Assembly: GCF_037392515.1 (NCBI RefSeq)
Contig: NC_090291.1
Span: forward strand, 41,523,501 to 41,587,500
From: Haliotis asinina
Lineage: Eukaryota > Mollusca > Gastropoda > Lepetellida > Haliotidae
Length of the DNA: 64,000 bases
Direction of reading: 5' to 3'
The notes below the pieces were generated by a model, which worked only from the letters and a program-made list of their open reading frames with translations, ran no database searches and was not told the origin of the DNA. A program made the position numbers and the translations under genes. The number at the start of each line of letters is the position of its first letter. Position 1 is the stretch's first letter. Positions 11,646 through 26,148 of the stretch are shown piece after piece.

Positions 11646-14051
11646 CTTGCCAGCTACGTTTATCCAGTAGAGAATAAACGATGTGCATGTTGCTTTTTAA
11701 GTCACTACACCTTATATACCTGTGGTACAGGAAATCAGGATGTTGAATCTAATTGCCCACACTGGACGATTTGGCGAAAATTAAATTCCAAGATGACTTT
11801 TTACACTCTTAGATCGTGAAAGATGAATCATATTATGTAATAACACACGGGACGATCTCACTTGCTTCTCTGTATGATGCATATCTTCCTGTATAAATAG
11901 AAAAATACATCTGTGAAAATTTGTGACCAGGCCTGGCAACCCGTGGCTCAGCTCACTGCTGAAAAGCATGATAGAGTTGATGGTTGATGGAATGCAATTG
12001 CAGCTACAGACGGCTGGTGATAAATACGAATGGGGAATGAATTCATGAAACAAAGAGTAAATGTCTAACTGCAGTATTTCGTTGAATGCAGATAGTAATT
12101 AGAATAAGCAACCATTACTATAAGTCAAGAATCTTTATCAAGGTATGTCAAATCCATGTTTTAAGGTAAACTCAATGGCAAGCTACTTATTTATAATCAA
12201 AGTTAATGTGAAGTGGTGGGATTTTTCTCTAGCTTGAGTTATAATTTCAAAACTTCAATACCTACCTTTTGTGATTTCAAAGTCTCAATATATACTGCGA
12301 TGAGAGCATCCTCTTTGTTCTAATTGTAGCAAATCCTAAATTACGCCTCAAACGGGTCAACACTTACAACAATGCGAGTACTGATTACATGGACAAGAAA
12401 TCCATCTGATTTTCTCAAGAACTAATGCTATGAATATTTTGTCTTGATATGGACACGGGAGTAAAGAGAGCATTGGTTGGCTACCCCTTCCTCAGTACAT
12501 GTGTTGATAGCAAACTAGAGCAGGAAGAAAGGTGGGGAGTTATGCTCTGTTGCTTCACATGCTTTGGTGTCCTGACATGTAGCAATTAAAGGAGTGGGAT
12601 ACATGACGTCAACCTAACTGCAATCAGAGTGTGTTAATGCAAGTGTTAGAGTGCATGCGTGAGTCTGTACGTTGGCATATGCCTGTGTTTCCATACAGGT
12701 TCCACACTGAATCAGAATCACATACTCCTTGAGAGAGTACCGTTTGTAAACAAGTGAAGAGACAAAGACGTGTGACAGCTTTGACTGGAGGAAAACGTGT
12801 AAGATGTTTAAGGTTTTTAAAAAGCACATCCATTCAGTAATTAAAACCTGACCACGATTTTACCTATTTAGAGCTGTCATTTTTATCACCATGACCTATA
12901 CTTATGTGTGTACAGATATGTTCAAGTAGGTGACATTTGGTGTGGAACTGAGCTTGATGTGTTTAGCTTCCTGTGCTCCGAAAGTTAGCCGACCAAGTTG
13001 GCCAGAAATTGTATTTTCTTGTAGTTTAAAGGATAGGCTGTATCCATGTGTACAGGGAATAGTTGTTGATAGCCTGGATGTTTATCTAAAAGCTATAAGG
13101 TTACTATAGAAGTCTATGGGAAAACATATAGTGTTGTGTAATCTGTATGTCTGCTTGCTTGCGTGTGTTGGTGTGCATCTGTGTATATTTGTGTAAAGAA
13201 CCCTTCTGCTTTCCTCTGGGACTACAATAATCAGAAACTGCAATAAATATCAATAGACATTTGGTCATAAAATATGTTATTATCAAAGTACAATGTCGAA
13301 TCTTGTAGGAAAGCTGTCAAACTTTACTCAGAACTATATGTTACTGACTCCAAACTCCATTCAAGTAAGGGACTATATTCTCCCATGTATCTGCCGGGCC
13401 ATGGTGAAAGGTTGGAGTACTTAACAACTGTCTGAGACCATGTGAGAGGAAATCGGCTCCTATGATCATATACTTTTCGCCAGACTCTTGAAACAAACAC
13501 ACAACTGCAGTTGGGAAGAAACTTGGCTGTCTTGAGAACGAATCAGTGCATTACTGGAGATGTGTATAAATCCTTAGCCTAAATGTCATTGCATGGGTGC
13601 ATTGAGACACACGTAATTGTTGTATGGGAACATGCACACGTCTTGAACTATCAACTGTTTGGGCCTTTTGAATCAGTTATGATAGTCTGAGATCAAATAG
13701 GACTTTCTATATTTGGGGACAGAAATGGTCTACTTGCTTGCTTCAATGTCTTTATAAGAGTACTTGTATCTCTTGGATTCTCTTGGCCTTTGTGGGCAAT
13801 GAATCCTATGTGATTATAGTATGCAGGACAATGTTATCAGATAGTTTCCTTACATTCTTTTCAGTCAGTCTTGAATCTGATTGTAACGGAGGGAAAAGAC
13901 AAAGAAAGATCAAATTAAAATATAACTCAATGCTTTATTGGTATTCAATGAGGAATATACAGACTGGGTGGATACATCATAGTGAGTGGAATGGACCAAT
14001 ATGATATCAAATGTCCAGCATCTGATGGCAATATGATGATCCTGGGATGTT

Positions 14052-14548
14052 TTACCCGTGGTGTCCGCCTCCATGACCACCACCACCTCCATGGCCTCCA
14101 CCTCCATGGCCACCACCTCCATGACCTCCTCCATGGCCGCCACCTCCATGGCCTCCGCCTCCGTGACCACCACCTCCGTGACCACCACCACCACCTCCAT
14201 GGCCTCCACCACCTCCATGGCCTCCACCACCTCCATGGCCTCCACCACCACCATGGCCTCCACCACCACCATGGCCAGCAAGGGCGGACCCAAGGAAGAC
14301 TGTCAATAATGGAAAGAAGTCAAGCGATTCATAAGCGATCACACAAGATACCATTCCTACAGAGGAAATTCCTTTTCCAACCCTGATAAACGTTTGGAGC
14401 AATGTAGAAACTGTGCCAATCATAAGGTTGTCAGTGTACTTGCCGAGCCACTTCACAAACTCTGCAATACTAGTAACGTTGTTCCTTACAAAGTTTAGAA
14501 AGCAGACTTACCCAAGACTACAACCACTGCAACGTTAAGAAGGCGCAT
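14052..14548 (-). CDS. Secreted Gly/His-only peptide gene, copy 4 of 15
   Basis: Exon 1 is 14512-14548 and exon 2 is 14052-14299, with TATA box at 14614-14622 and poly(A) signal at 13934-13939. The protein is identical to copy 1 through a different set of silent codons, a pattern shared with copies 5 and 7. The following spacer is 16 bp short, with the deletion near 15583. Confidence 0.85.
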
Positions 14549-16939
14549 CTTGCCAGCTACGTTTATCCAGTAGAGAATAAACGATGTGAATGTTGCTTTT
14601 GTAAGTCACTACACCTTATATACCTGTGGTACAGGAAATCAGGATGTTGAATCTAATTGCCCACACTGGACGATTTGGCGAAAATTAAATTCCAAGATGA
14701 CTTTTTACACTCTTAGATCGTGAAAGATGAATCATATTATGTAATAACACACGGGACGATCTCACTTGCTTCTCTGTATGATGCATATCTTCCTGTATAA
14801 ATAGAAAAATACATCTGTGAAAATTTGTGACCAGGCCTGGCAACCCGTGGCTCAGCTCACTGCTGAAAAGCATGATAGAGTTGATGGTTGATGGAATGCA
14901 ATTGCAGCTACAGACGGCTGGTGATAAATACGAATGGGGAGAGAATTCATGAAACAAAGAGTAAATGTCTAACTGCAGTATTTCGTTGAATGCAGATAGT
15001 AATTAGAATAAGCAACCATTACTATGAGTCAAGAATCATTATCAAGGTATGTCAAATCCATGTTTTAAGGTAAACTCAATGGCAAGCTACTTATTTATAA
15101 TCAAAGTTAATGTGAAGTGGTGGGATTTTTCTCTAGCTTGAGTTATAATTTCAAAACTTCAATACCTACCTTTTGTGATTTCAAAGTCTCAATATATACT
15201 GCGATGAGAGCATCCTCTTTGTTCTAATTGTAGCAAATCCTAAATTACGCCTCAAACGGGTCAACACTTACAACAATGCGGGTACTGATTACATGGACAA
15301 GAAATCCATCTGATTTTCTCAAGAACTAGTGCTATGAATATTTTGTCTTGATATGGACACGGGAGTAAAGAGAGCATTGGTTGGCTACCCCTTCCTCAGT
15401 ACATGTGTTGATAGCAAACTAGAGCAGGAAGAAAGGTGGGGAGTTATGCTCTGTTGCTTCACATGCTTTGGTGTCCTGACATGTAGCAATTAAAGGAGTG
15501 GGATACATGACGTCAACCTAACTGCAATCAGAGTGTGTTAATGCAAGTGTTAGAGTGCATGCGTGAGTCTGTACGTTGGCATACAGGTTCCACACTGAAT
15601 CAGAATCACATACTCCTTGAGAGAGTACCGTTTGTAAACAAGTGAAGAGACAAAGACGTGTGACAGCTTTGACTGGAGGAAAACGTGTAAAATGTTTAAG
15701 GTTTTTAAAAAGCACATCCATTCAGTAATTAAAACCTGACCACGATTTTACCTATTTAGAGCTGTCATTTTTATCACCATGACCTATACTTATGTGTGTA
15801 CAGATATGTTCAAGTAGGTGACATTTGGTGTGGAACTGAGCTTGATGTGTTTAGCTTCCTGTGCTCCCAAATTTAGCCGACCAAGTTGGCCAGAAATTGT
15901 ATTTTCTTGTAGTTTAAAGGATAGGCTGTATCCATGTGTACAGGGAATAGTTGTTGATAGCCTGGATGTTTATCTAAAAGCTATAAGGTTACTATAGAAG
16001 TCTATGGGAAAACATATAGTGTTGTGTAATCTGTATGTCTGCTTGCTTGCGTGTGTTGGTGTGCATCTGTGTATATTTGTGTAAAGAACCCTTCTGCTTT
16101 CCTCTGGGACTACAATAATCAGAAACTGCAATAAATATCAATAGACATTTGGTCATAAAATATGTTATTATCAAAGTACAATGTCGAATCTTGTAGGAAA
16201 GCTGTCAAACTTTACTCAGAACTATATGTTACTGACTCCAAACTCCATTCAAGTAAGGGACTATATTCTCCCATGTATCTGCCGGGCCATGGTGAAAGGT
16301 TGGAGTACTTAACAACTGTCTGAGACCATGTGAGAGGAAATCGGCTCCTATGATCATATACTTTTCGCCAGACTCTTGAAACAAACACACAACTGCAGTT
16401 GGGAAGAAACTTGGCTGTCTTGAGAACGAATCAGTGCATTACTGGAGATGTGTATAAATCCTTAGCCTAAATGTCATTGCATGGGTGCATTGAGACACAC
16501 GTAATTGTTGTATGGGAACATGCACACGTCTTGAACTATCAACTGTTTGGGCCTTTTGAATCAGTTATGATAGTCTGAGATCAAATAGGACTTTCTATAT
16601 TTGGGGACAGAAATGGTCTACTTGCTTGCTTCAATGTCTTTATAAGAGTACTTGTATCTCTTGGATTCTCTTGGCCTTTGTGGGCAATGAATCCTATGTG
16701 ATTATAGTATGCAGGACAATGTTATCAGATAGTTTCCTTACATTCTTTTCAGTCAGTCTTGAATCTGATTGTAACGGAGGGAAAAGACAAAGAAAGATCA
16801 AATTAAAATATAACTCAATGCTTTATTGGTATTCAGTGAGGAATATACAGACTGGGTGGATACATCATAGTGAGTGGAATGGACCAATATGATATCAAAT
16901 GTCCAGCATCTGATGGCAATATGATGATCCTGGGATGTT

Positions 16940-17436
16940 TTACCCGTGGTGTCCGCCTCCATGACCACCACCACCTCCATGGCCTCCACCTCCATGGCCA
17001 CCACCTCCATGACCTCCTCCATGGCCGCCACCTCCATGGCCTCCGCCTCCGTGACCACCACCTCCGTGACCACCACCACCACCTCCATGGCCTCCACCAC
17101 CTCCATGGCCTCCACCACCTCCATGGCCTCCACCACCACCATGGCCTCCACCACCACCATGGCCAGCAAGGGCGGACCCAAGGAAGACTGTCAATAATGG
17201 AAAGAAGTCAAGCGATTCATAAGCGATCACACAAGATACCATTCCTACAGAGGAAATTCCTTTTCCAACCCTGATAAACGTTTGGAGCAATGTAGAAACT
17301 GTGCCAATCATAAGGTTGTCAGTGTACTTGCCGAGCCACTTCACAAACTCTGCAATACTAGTAACGTTGTTCCTTACAAAGTTTAGAAAGCAGACTTACC
17401 CAAGACTACAACCACTGCAACGTTAAGAAGGCGCAT
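16940..17436 (-). CDS. Secreted Gly/His-only peptide gene, copy 5 of 15
   Basis: Exon 1 is 17400-17436 and exon 2 is 16940-17187, with TATA box at 17502-17510 and poly(A) signal at 16822-16827. The exon 2 codon pattern matches copy 4 and the protein is identical to copy 1. All splice sites and the stop codon are intact. Confidence 0.85.
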
Positions 17437-19844
17437 CTTGCCAGCTACGTTTATCCAGTAGAGAATAAACGATGTGAATGTTGCTTTTGTAAGTCACTAC
17501 ACCTTATATACCTGTGGTACAGGAAATCAGGATGTTGAATCTAATTGCCCACACTGGACGATTTGGCGAAAATTAAATTCCAAGATGACTTTTTACACTC
17601 TTAGATCGTGAAAGATGAATCATATTATGTAATAACACACGGGACGATCTCACTTGCTTCTCTGTATGATGCATATCTTCCTGTATAAATAGAAAAATAC
17701 ATCTGTGAAAATTTGTGACCAGGCCTGGCAACCCGTGGCTCAGCTCACTGCTGAAAAGCATGATAGAGTTGATGGTTGATGGAATGCAATTGCAGCTACA
17801 GACGGCTGGTGATAAATACGAATGGGGAGAGAATTCATGAAACAAAGAGTAAATGTCTAACTGCAGTATTTCGTTGAATGCAGATAGTAATTAGAATAAG
17901 CAACCATTACTATGAGTCAAGAATCATTATCAAGGTATGTCAAATCCATGTTTTAAGGTAAACTCAATGGCAAGCTACTTATTTATAATCAAAGTTAATG
18001 TGAAGTGGTGGGATTTTTCTCTAGCTTGAGTTATAATTTCAAAACTTCAATACCTACCTTTTGTGATTTCAAAGTCTCAATATATACTGCGATGAGAGCA
18101 TCCTCTTTGTTCTAATTGTAGCAAATCCTAAATTACGCCTCAAACGGGTCAACACTTACAACAATGCGGGTACTGATTACATGGACAAGAAATCCATCTG
18201 ATTTTCTCAAGAACTAATGCTATGAATATTTTGTCTTGATATGGACACGGGAGTAAAGAGAGCATTGGTTGGCTACCCCTTCCTCAGTACATGTGTTGAT
18301 AGCAAACTAGAGCAGGAAGAAAGGTGGGGAGTTATGCTCTGTTGCTTCACATGCTTTGGTGTCCTGACATGTAGCAATTAAAGGAGTGGGATACATGACG
18401 TCAACCTAACTGCAATCAGAGTGTGTTAATGCAAGTGTTAGAGTGCATGCGTGAGTCTGTACGTTGGCATATGCCTGTGTTTCCATACAGGTTCCACACT
18501 GAATCAGAATCACATACTCCTTGAGAGAGTACCGTTTGTAAACAAGTGAAGAGACAAAGACGTGTGACAGCTTTGACTGGAGGAAAACGTGTAAGATGTT
18601 TAAGGTTTTTAAAAAGCACATCCATTCAGTAATTAAAACCTGACCACGACTTTTACCTATTTAGAGCTGTCATTTTTATCACCATGACCTATACTTATGT
18701 GTGTACAGATATGTTCAAGTAGGTGACATTTGGTGTGGAACTGAGCTTGATGTGTTTAGCTTCCTGTGCTCCCAAATTTAGCCGACCAAGTTGGCCAGAA
18801 ATTGTATTTTCTTGTAGTTTAAAGGATAGGCTGTATCCATGTGTACAGGGAATAGTTGTTGATAGCCTGGATGTTTATCTAAAAGCTATAAGGTTACTAC
18901 AGATGTCTATGGGAAAACATATAGTGTTGTGTAATCTGTATGTCTGCTTGCTTGCGTGTGTTGGTGTGCATCTGTGTATATTTGTGTAAAGAACCCTTCT
19001 GCTTTCCTCTGGGACTACAATAATCAGAAGCTGCAATAAATATCAATAGACATTTGGTCATAAAATATGTTATTATCAAAGTACAATATCGAATCTTGTA
19101 GGAAAGCTGTCAAACTTTACTCAGAACTATATGTTACTGACTCCAAACTCCATTCAAGTAAGGGACTATATTCTCCCATGTATCTGCCGGGCCATGGTGA
19201 AAGGTTGGAGTACTTAACAACTGTCTGAGACCATGTGAGAGGAAATCGGCTTCCATGATCATATACTTTTCGCCAGACTCTTGAAACAAACAAACAACTG
19301 CAGTTGGGAAGAAACTTGGCTGTCTTGAGAACGAATCAGTGCATTACTGGAGATGTGTATAAATCCTTAGCCTAAATGTCATTGCATGGGTGCATTGAGA
19401 CACACGTAATTGTTGTATGGGAACATGCACACGTCTTGAACTATCAACTGTTTGGGCCTTTTGAATCAGTTATGATAGTCTGAGATCAAATAGGACTTTC
19501 TATATTTGGGGACAGAAATAGTCTACTTGCTTGCTTCAATGTCTTTATAAGAGTACTTGTATCTCTTGGATTCTCTTGGCCTTTGTGGGCAATGAATCCT
19601 ATGTGATTATAGTATGCAGGACAATGTTATCAGATAGTTTCCTTACATTCTTTTCAGTCAGTCTTGAATCTGATTGTAACGGAGGGAAAAGACAAAGAAA
19701 GATCAAATTAAAATATAACTCAATGCTTTATTGGTATTCAATGAGGAATATACAGACTGGGTGGATACATCATAGTGAGTGGAATGGACCAATATGATAT
19801 CAAATGTCCAGCATCTGATGGCAATATGATGATCCTGGGATGTT

Positions 19845-20341
19845 TTACCCGTGGTGTCCGCCTCCATGACCACCACCACCTCCATGGCCTCCACCTCCAT
19901 GGCCACCACCTCCATGACCTCCTCCATGGCCGCCACCTCCATGGCCTCCGCCTCCGTGACCACCACCTCCGTGACCACCACCACCACCTCCATGGCCTCC
20001 ACCACCTCCATGGCCTCCACCACCACCATGGCCTCCACCACCACCATGGCCGCCACCACCACCATGGCCAGCAAGGGCGGACCCAAGGAAGACTGTCAAT
20101 AATGGAAAGAAGTCAAGCGATTCATAAGCGATCACACAAGATACCATTCCTACAGAGGAAATTCCTTTTCCAACCCTGATAAACGTTTGGAGCAATGTAG
20201 AAACTGTGCCAATCATAAGGTTGTCAGTGTACTTGCCGAGCCACTTCACAAACTCTGCAATACTAGTAGCGTTGTTCCTTACAAAGTTTAGAAAGCAGAC
20301 TTACCCAAGACTACAACCACTGCAACGTTAAGAAGGCGCAT
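19845..20341 (-). CDS. Secreted Gly/His-only peptide gene, copy 6 of 15
   Basis: Exon 1 is 20305-20341 and exon 2 is 19845-20092, with TATA box at 20407-20415 and poly(A) signal at 19727-19732. Exon 2 carries the silent pattern of copies 1 and 2, although copies 3 to 5 lie between. That is a sign of sequence exchange along the array. The protein is unchanged. Confidence 0.85.
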
Positions 20342-22749
20342 CTTGCCAGCTACGTTTATCCAGTAGAGAATAAACGATGTGAATGTTGCTTTTGTAAGTC
20401 ACTACACCTTATATACCTGTGGTACAGGAAATCAGGATGTTGAATCTAATTGCCCACACTGGACGATTTGGCGAAAATTAAATTCCAAGATGACTTTTTA
20501 CACTCTTAGATCGTGAAAGATGAATCATATTATGTAATAACACACGGGACGATCTCACTTGCTTCTCTATATGATGCATATCTTCCTGTATAAATAGAAA
20601 AATACATCTGTGAAAATTTGTGACCAGGCCTGGCAACCCGTGGCTCAGCTCACTGCTGAAAAGCATGATAGAGTTGATGGTTGATGGAATGCAATTGCAG
20701 CTACAGACGGCTGGTGATAAATACGAATGGGGAGAGAATTCATGAAACAAAGAGTAAATGTCTAACTGCAGTATTTCGTTGAATGCAGATAGTAATTAGA
20801 ATAAGCAACCATTACTATGAGTCAAGAATCATTATCAAGGTATGTCAAATCCATGTTTTAAGGTAAACTCAATGGCAAGCTACTTATTTATAATCAAAGT
20901 TAATGTGAAGTGGTGGGATTTTTCTCTAGCTTGAGTTATAATTTCAAAACTTCAATACCTACCTTTTGTGATTTCAAAGTCTCAATATATACTGCGATGA
21001 GAGCATCCTCTTTGTTCTAATTGTAGCAAATCCTAAATTACGCCTCAAACGGGTCAACACTTACAACAATGCGGGTACTGATTACATGGACAAGAAATCC
21101 ATCTGATTTTCTCAAGAACTAATGCTATGAATATTTTGTCTTGATATGGACACGGGAGTAAAGAGAGCATTGGTTGGCTACCCCTTCCTCAGTACATGTG
21201 TTGATAGCAAACTAGAGCAGGAAGAAAGGTGGGGAGTTATGCTCTGTTGCTTCACATGCTTTGGTGTCCTGACATGTAGCAATTAAAGGAGTGGGATACA
21301 TGACGTCAACCTAACTGCAATCAGAGTGTGTTAATGCAAGTGTTAGAGTGCATGCGTGAGTCTGTACGTTGGCATATGCCTGTGTTTCCATACAGGTTCC
21401 ACACTGAATCAGAATCACATACTCCTTGAGAGAGTACCGTTTGTAAACAAGTGAAGAGACTAAGACGTGTGACAGCTTTGACTGGAGGAAAACGTGTAAG
21501 ATGTTTAAGGTTTTTAAAAAGCACATCCATTCAGTAATTAAAACCTGACCACGACTTTTACCTATTTAGAGCTGTCATTTTTATCACCATGACCTATACT
21601 TATGTGTGTACAGATATGTTCAAGTAGGTGACATTTGGTGTGGAACTGAGCTTGATGTGTTTAGCTTCCTGTGCTCCCAAATTTAGCCGACCAAGTTGGC
21701 CAGAAATTGTATTTTCTTGTAGTTTAAAGGATAGGCTGTATCCATGTGTACAGGGAATAGTTGTTGATAGCCTGGATGTTTATCTAAAAGCTATAAGGTT
21801 ACTATAGAAGTCTATGGGAAAACATATAGTGTTGTGTAATCTGTATGTCTGCTTGCTTGCGTGTGTTGGTGTGCATCTGTGTATATTTGTGTAAAGAACC
21901 CTTCTGCTTTCCTCTGGGACTACAATAATCAGAAACTGCAATAAATATCAATAGACATTTGGTCATAAAATATGTTATTATCAAAGTACAATATCGAATC
22001 TTGTAGGAAAGCTGTCAAACTTTACTCAGAACTATATGTTACTGACTCCAAACTCCATTCAAGTAAGGGACTATATTCTCCCATGTATCTGCCGGGCCAT
22101 GGTGAAAGGTTGGAGTACTTAACAACTGTCTGAGACCATGTGAGAGGAAATCGGCTTCCATGATCATATACTTTTCGCCAGACTCTTGAAACAAACAAAC
22201 AACTGCAGTTGGGAAGAAACTTGGCTGTCTTGAGAACGAATCAGTGCATTACTGGAGATGTGTATAAATCCTTAGCCTAAATGTCATTGCATGGGTGCAT
22301 TGAGACACACGTAATTGTTGTATGGGAACATGCACACGTCTTGAACTATCAACTGTTTGGGCCTTTTGAATCAGTTATGATAGTCTGAGATCAAATAGGA
22401 CTTTCTATATTTGGGGACAGAAATGGTCTACTTGCTTGCTTCAATGTCTTTATAAGAGTACTTGTATCTCTTGGATTCTCTTGGCCTTTGTGGGCAATGA
22501 ATCCTATGTGATTATAGTATGCAGGACAATGTTATCAGATAGTTTCCTTACATTCTTTTCAGTCAGTCTTGAATCTGATTGTAACGGAGGGAAAAGACAA
22601 AGAAAGATCAAATTAAAATATAACTCAATGCTTTATTGGTATTCAATGAGGAATATACAGACTGGGTGGATACATCATAGTGAGTGGAATGGACCAATAT
22701 GATATCAAATGTCCAGCATCTGATGGCAATATGATGATCCTGGGATGTT

Positions 22750-23246
22750 TTACCCGTGGTGTCCGCCTCCATGACCACCACCACCTCCATGGCCTCCACC
22801 TCCATGGCCACCACCTCCATGACCTCCTCCATGGCCGCCACCTCCATGGCCTCCGCCTCCGTGACCACCACCTCCGTGACCACCACCACCACCTCCATGG
22901 CCTCCACCACCTCCATGGCCTCCACCACCTCCATGGCCTCCACCACCACCATGGCCTCCACCACCACCATGGCCAGCAAGGGCGGACCCAAGGAAGACTG
23001 TCAATAATGGAAAGAAGTCAAGCGATTCATAAGCGATCACACAAGATACCATTCCTACAGAGGAAATTCCTTTTCCAACCCTGATAAACGTTTGGAGCAA
23101 TGTAGAAACGGTGCCAATCATAAGGTTGTCAGTGTACTTGCCGAGCCACTTCACAAACTCTGCAATACTAGTAGCGTTGTTCCTTACAAAGTTTAGAAAG
23201 CAGACTTACCCAAGACTACAACCACTGCAACGTTAAGAAGGCGCAT
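22750..23246 (-). CDS. Secreted Gly/His-only peptide gene, copy 7 of 15
   Basis: Exon 1 is 23210-23246 and exon 2 is 22750-22997, with TATA box at 23311-23319 and poly(A) signal at 22632-22637. Exon 2 has the copy 4/5 codon pattern, while the intron, 5' UTR and upstream flank carry the marks of copy 3. A switch point therefore falls between exon 2 and the middle of the intron. The protein is identical to copy 1. Confidence 0.85.
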
Positions 23247-25651
23247 CTTGCCAGCTACGTTTATCCAGTAGAGAATAAACGATGTGCATGTTGCTTTTTA
23301 AGTCACTACACCTTATATACCTGTGGTACAGGAAATCAGGATGTTGAATCTAATTGCCCACACTGGACGATTTGGCGAAAATTAAATTCCAAGATGACTT
23401 TTTACACTCTTAGATCGTGAAAGATGAATCATATTATGTAATAACACACGGGACGATCTCACTTGCTTCTCTGTATGATGCATATCTTCCTGTATAAATA
23501 GAAAAATACATCTGTGAAAATTTGTGACCAGGCCTGGCAACCCGTGGCTCAGCTCACTGCTGAAAAGCATGATAGAGTTGATGGTTGATGGAATGCAATT
23601 GCAGCTACAGACGGCTGGTGATAAATACGAATGGGGAATGAATTCATGAAACAAAGAGTAAATGTCTAACTGCAGTATTTCGTTGAATGCAGATAGTAAT
23701 TAGAATAAGCAACCATTACTATAAGTCAAGAATCTTTATCAAGGTATGTCAAATCCATGTTTTAAGGTAAACTCAATGGCAAGCTACTTATTTATAATCA
23801 AAGTTAATGTGAAGTGGTGGGATTTTTCTCTAGCTTGAGTTATAATTTCAAAACTTCAATACCTACCTTTTGTGATTTCAAAGTCTCAATATATACTGCG
23901 ATGAGAGCATCCTCTTTGTTCTAATTGTAGCAAATCCTAAATTACGCCTCAAACGGGTCAACACTTACAACAATGCGGGTACTGATTACATGGACAAGAA
24001 ATCCATCTGATTTTCTCAAGAACTAATGCTATGAATATTTTGTCTTGATATGGACACGGGAGTAAAGAGAGCATTGGTTGGCTACCCCTTCCTCAGTACA
24101 TGTGTTGATAGCAAACTAGAGCAGGAAGAAAGGTGGGGAGTTATGCTCTGTTGCTTCACATGCTTTGGTGTCCTGACATGTAGCAATTAAAGGAGTGGGA
24201 TACATGACGTCAACCTAACTGCAATCAGAGTGTGTTAATGCAAGTGTTAGAGTGCATGCGTGAGTCTGTACGTTGGCATATGCCTGTGTTTCCATACAGG
24301 TTCCACACTGAATCAGAATCACATACTCCTTGAGAGAGTACCGTTTGTAAACAAGTGAAGAGACAAAGACGTGTGACAGCTTTGACTGGAGGAAAACGTG
24401 TAAGATGTTTAAGGTTTTTAAAAAGCACATCCATTCAGTAATTAAAACCTGACCACGACTTTTACCTATTTAGAGCTGTCATTTTTATCACCATGACCTA
24501 TACTTATGTGTGTACAGATATGTTCAAGTAGGTGACATTTGGTGTGGAACTGAGCTTGATGTGTTTAGCTTCCTGTGCTCCGAAAGTTAGCCGGCCAAGT
24601 TGGCCAGAAATTGTATTTTCTTGTAGTTTAAAGGATAGGCTGTATCCATGTGTACAGGGAATAGTTGTTGATAGCCTGGATGTTTATCTAAAAGCTATAA
24701 GGTTACTATAGAAGTCTATGGGAAAACATATAGTGTTGTGTAATCTGTATGTCTGCTTGCTTGCGTGTGTTGGTGTGCATCTGTGTATATTTGTGTAAAG
24801 AACCCTTCTGCTTTCCTCTGGGACTACAATAATCAGAAGCTGCAATAAATATCAATAGACATTTGGTCATAAAATATGTTATTATCAAAGTACAATGTCG
24901 AATCTTGTAGGAAAGCTGTCAAACTTTACTCAGAACTATATGTTACTGACTCCAAACTCCATTCAAGTAAGGGACTATATTCTCCCATGTATCTGCCGGG
25001 CCATGGTGAAAGGTTGGAGTACTTAACAACTGTCTGAGACCATGTGAGAGGAAATCGGCTTCCATGATCATATACTTTTCATATACATATACATGAACAC
25101 ACAACTGCAGTTGGGAAGAAACTTGGCTGTCTTGAGAACGAATCAGTGCATTACTGGAGATGTGTATAAATCCTTAGCCTAAATGTCATTGCATGGGTGC
25201 ATTGAGACACACGTAATTGTTGTATGGGAACATGCACACGTCTTGAACTATCAACTGTTTGGGCCTTTTGAATCAGTTATGATAGTCTGAGATCAAATAG
25301 GACTTTCTATATTTGGGGACAGAAATGGTCTACTTGCTTGCTTCAATGTCTTTATAAGAGTACTTGTATCTCTTGGATTCTCTTGGCCTTTGTGGGCAAT
25401 GAATCCTATGTGATTATAGTATGCAGGACAATGTTATCAGATAGTTTCCTTACATTCTTTTCAGTCAGTCTTGAATCTGATTGTAACGGAGGGAAAAGAC
25501 AAAGAAAGATCAAATTAAAATATAACTCAATGCTTTATTGGTATTCAATGAGGAATATACAGACTGGGTGGATACATCATAGTGAGTGGAATGGACCAAT
25601 ATGATATCAAATGTCCAGCATCTGATGGCAATATGATGATCCTGGGATGTT

Positions 25652-26148
25652 TTACCCGTGGTGTCCGCCTCCATGACCACCACCACCTCCATGGCCTCCA
25701 CCTCCATGGCCACCACCTCCATGACCTCCTCCATGGCCGCCACCTCCATGGCCTCCGCCTCCGTGACCACCACCTCCGTGACCACCATCACCACCTCCAT
25801 GGCCTCCACCACCTCCATGGCCTCCACCACCTCCATGGCCTCCACCACCACCATGGCCTCCACCACCACCATGGCCAGCAAGGGCGGACCCAAGGAAGAC
25901 TGTCAATAATGGAAAGAAGTCAAGCGATTCATAAGCGATCACACAAGATACCATTCCTACAGAGGAAATTCCTTTTCCAACCCTGATAAACGTTTGGAGC
26001 AATGTAGAAACTGTGCCAACCATAAGGTTGTCAGTGTACTTGCCGAGCCACTTCACAAACTCTGCAATACTAGTAACGTTGTTCCTTACAAAGTTTAGAA
26101 AGCAGACTTACCCAAGACTACAACCACTGCAACGTTAAGAAGGCGCAT
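25652..26148 (-). CDS. Secreted Gly/His peptide gene, copy 8 of 15 (Gly to Asp)
   Basis: Exon 1 is 26112-26148 and exon 2 is 25652-25899, with TATA box at 26214-26222 and poly(A) signal at 25534-25539. This is the only copy with an amino acid substitution in the mature peptide. ccaccacc became ccatcacc near 25789, so one Gly of the six-Gly block is Asp. The intron also has its own variant (gccaaccat). The gene is otherwise intact. Confidence 0.85.
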
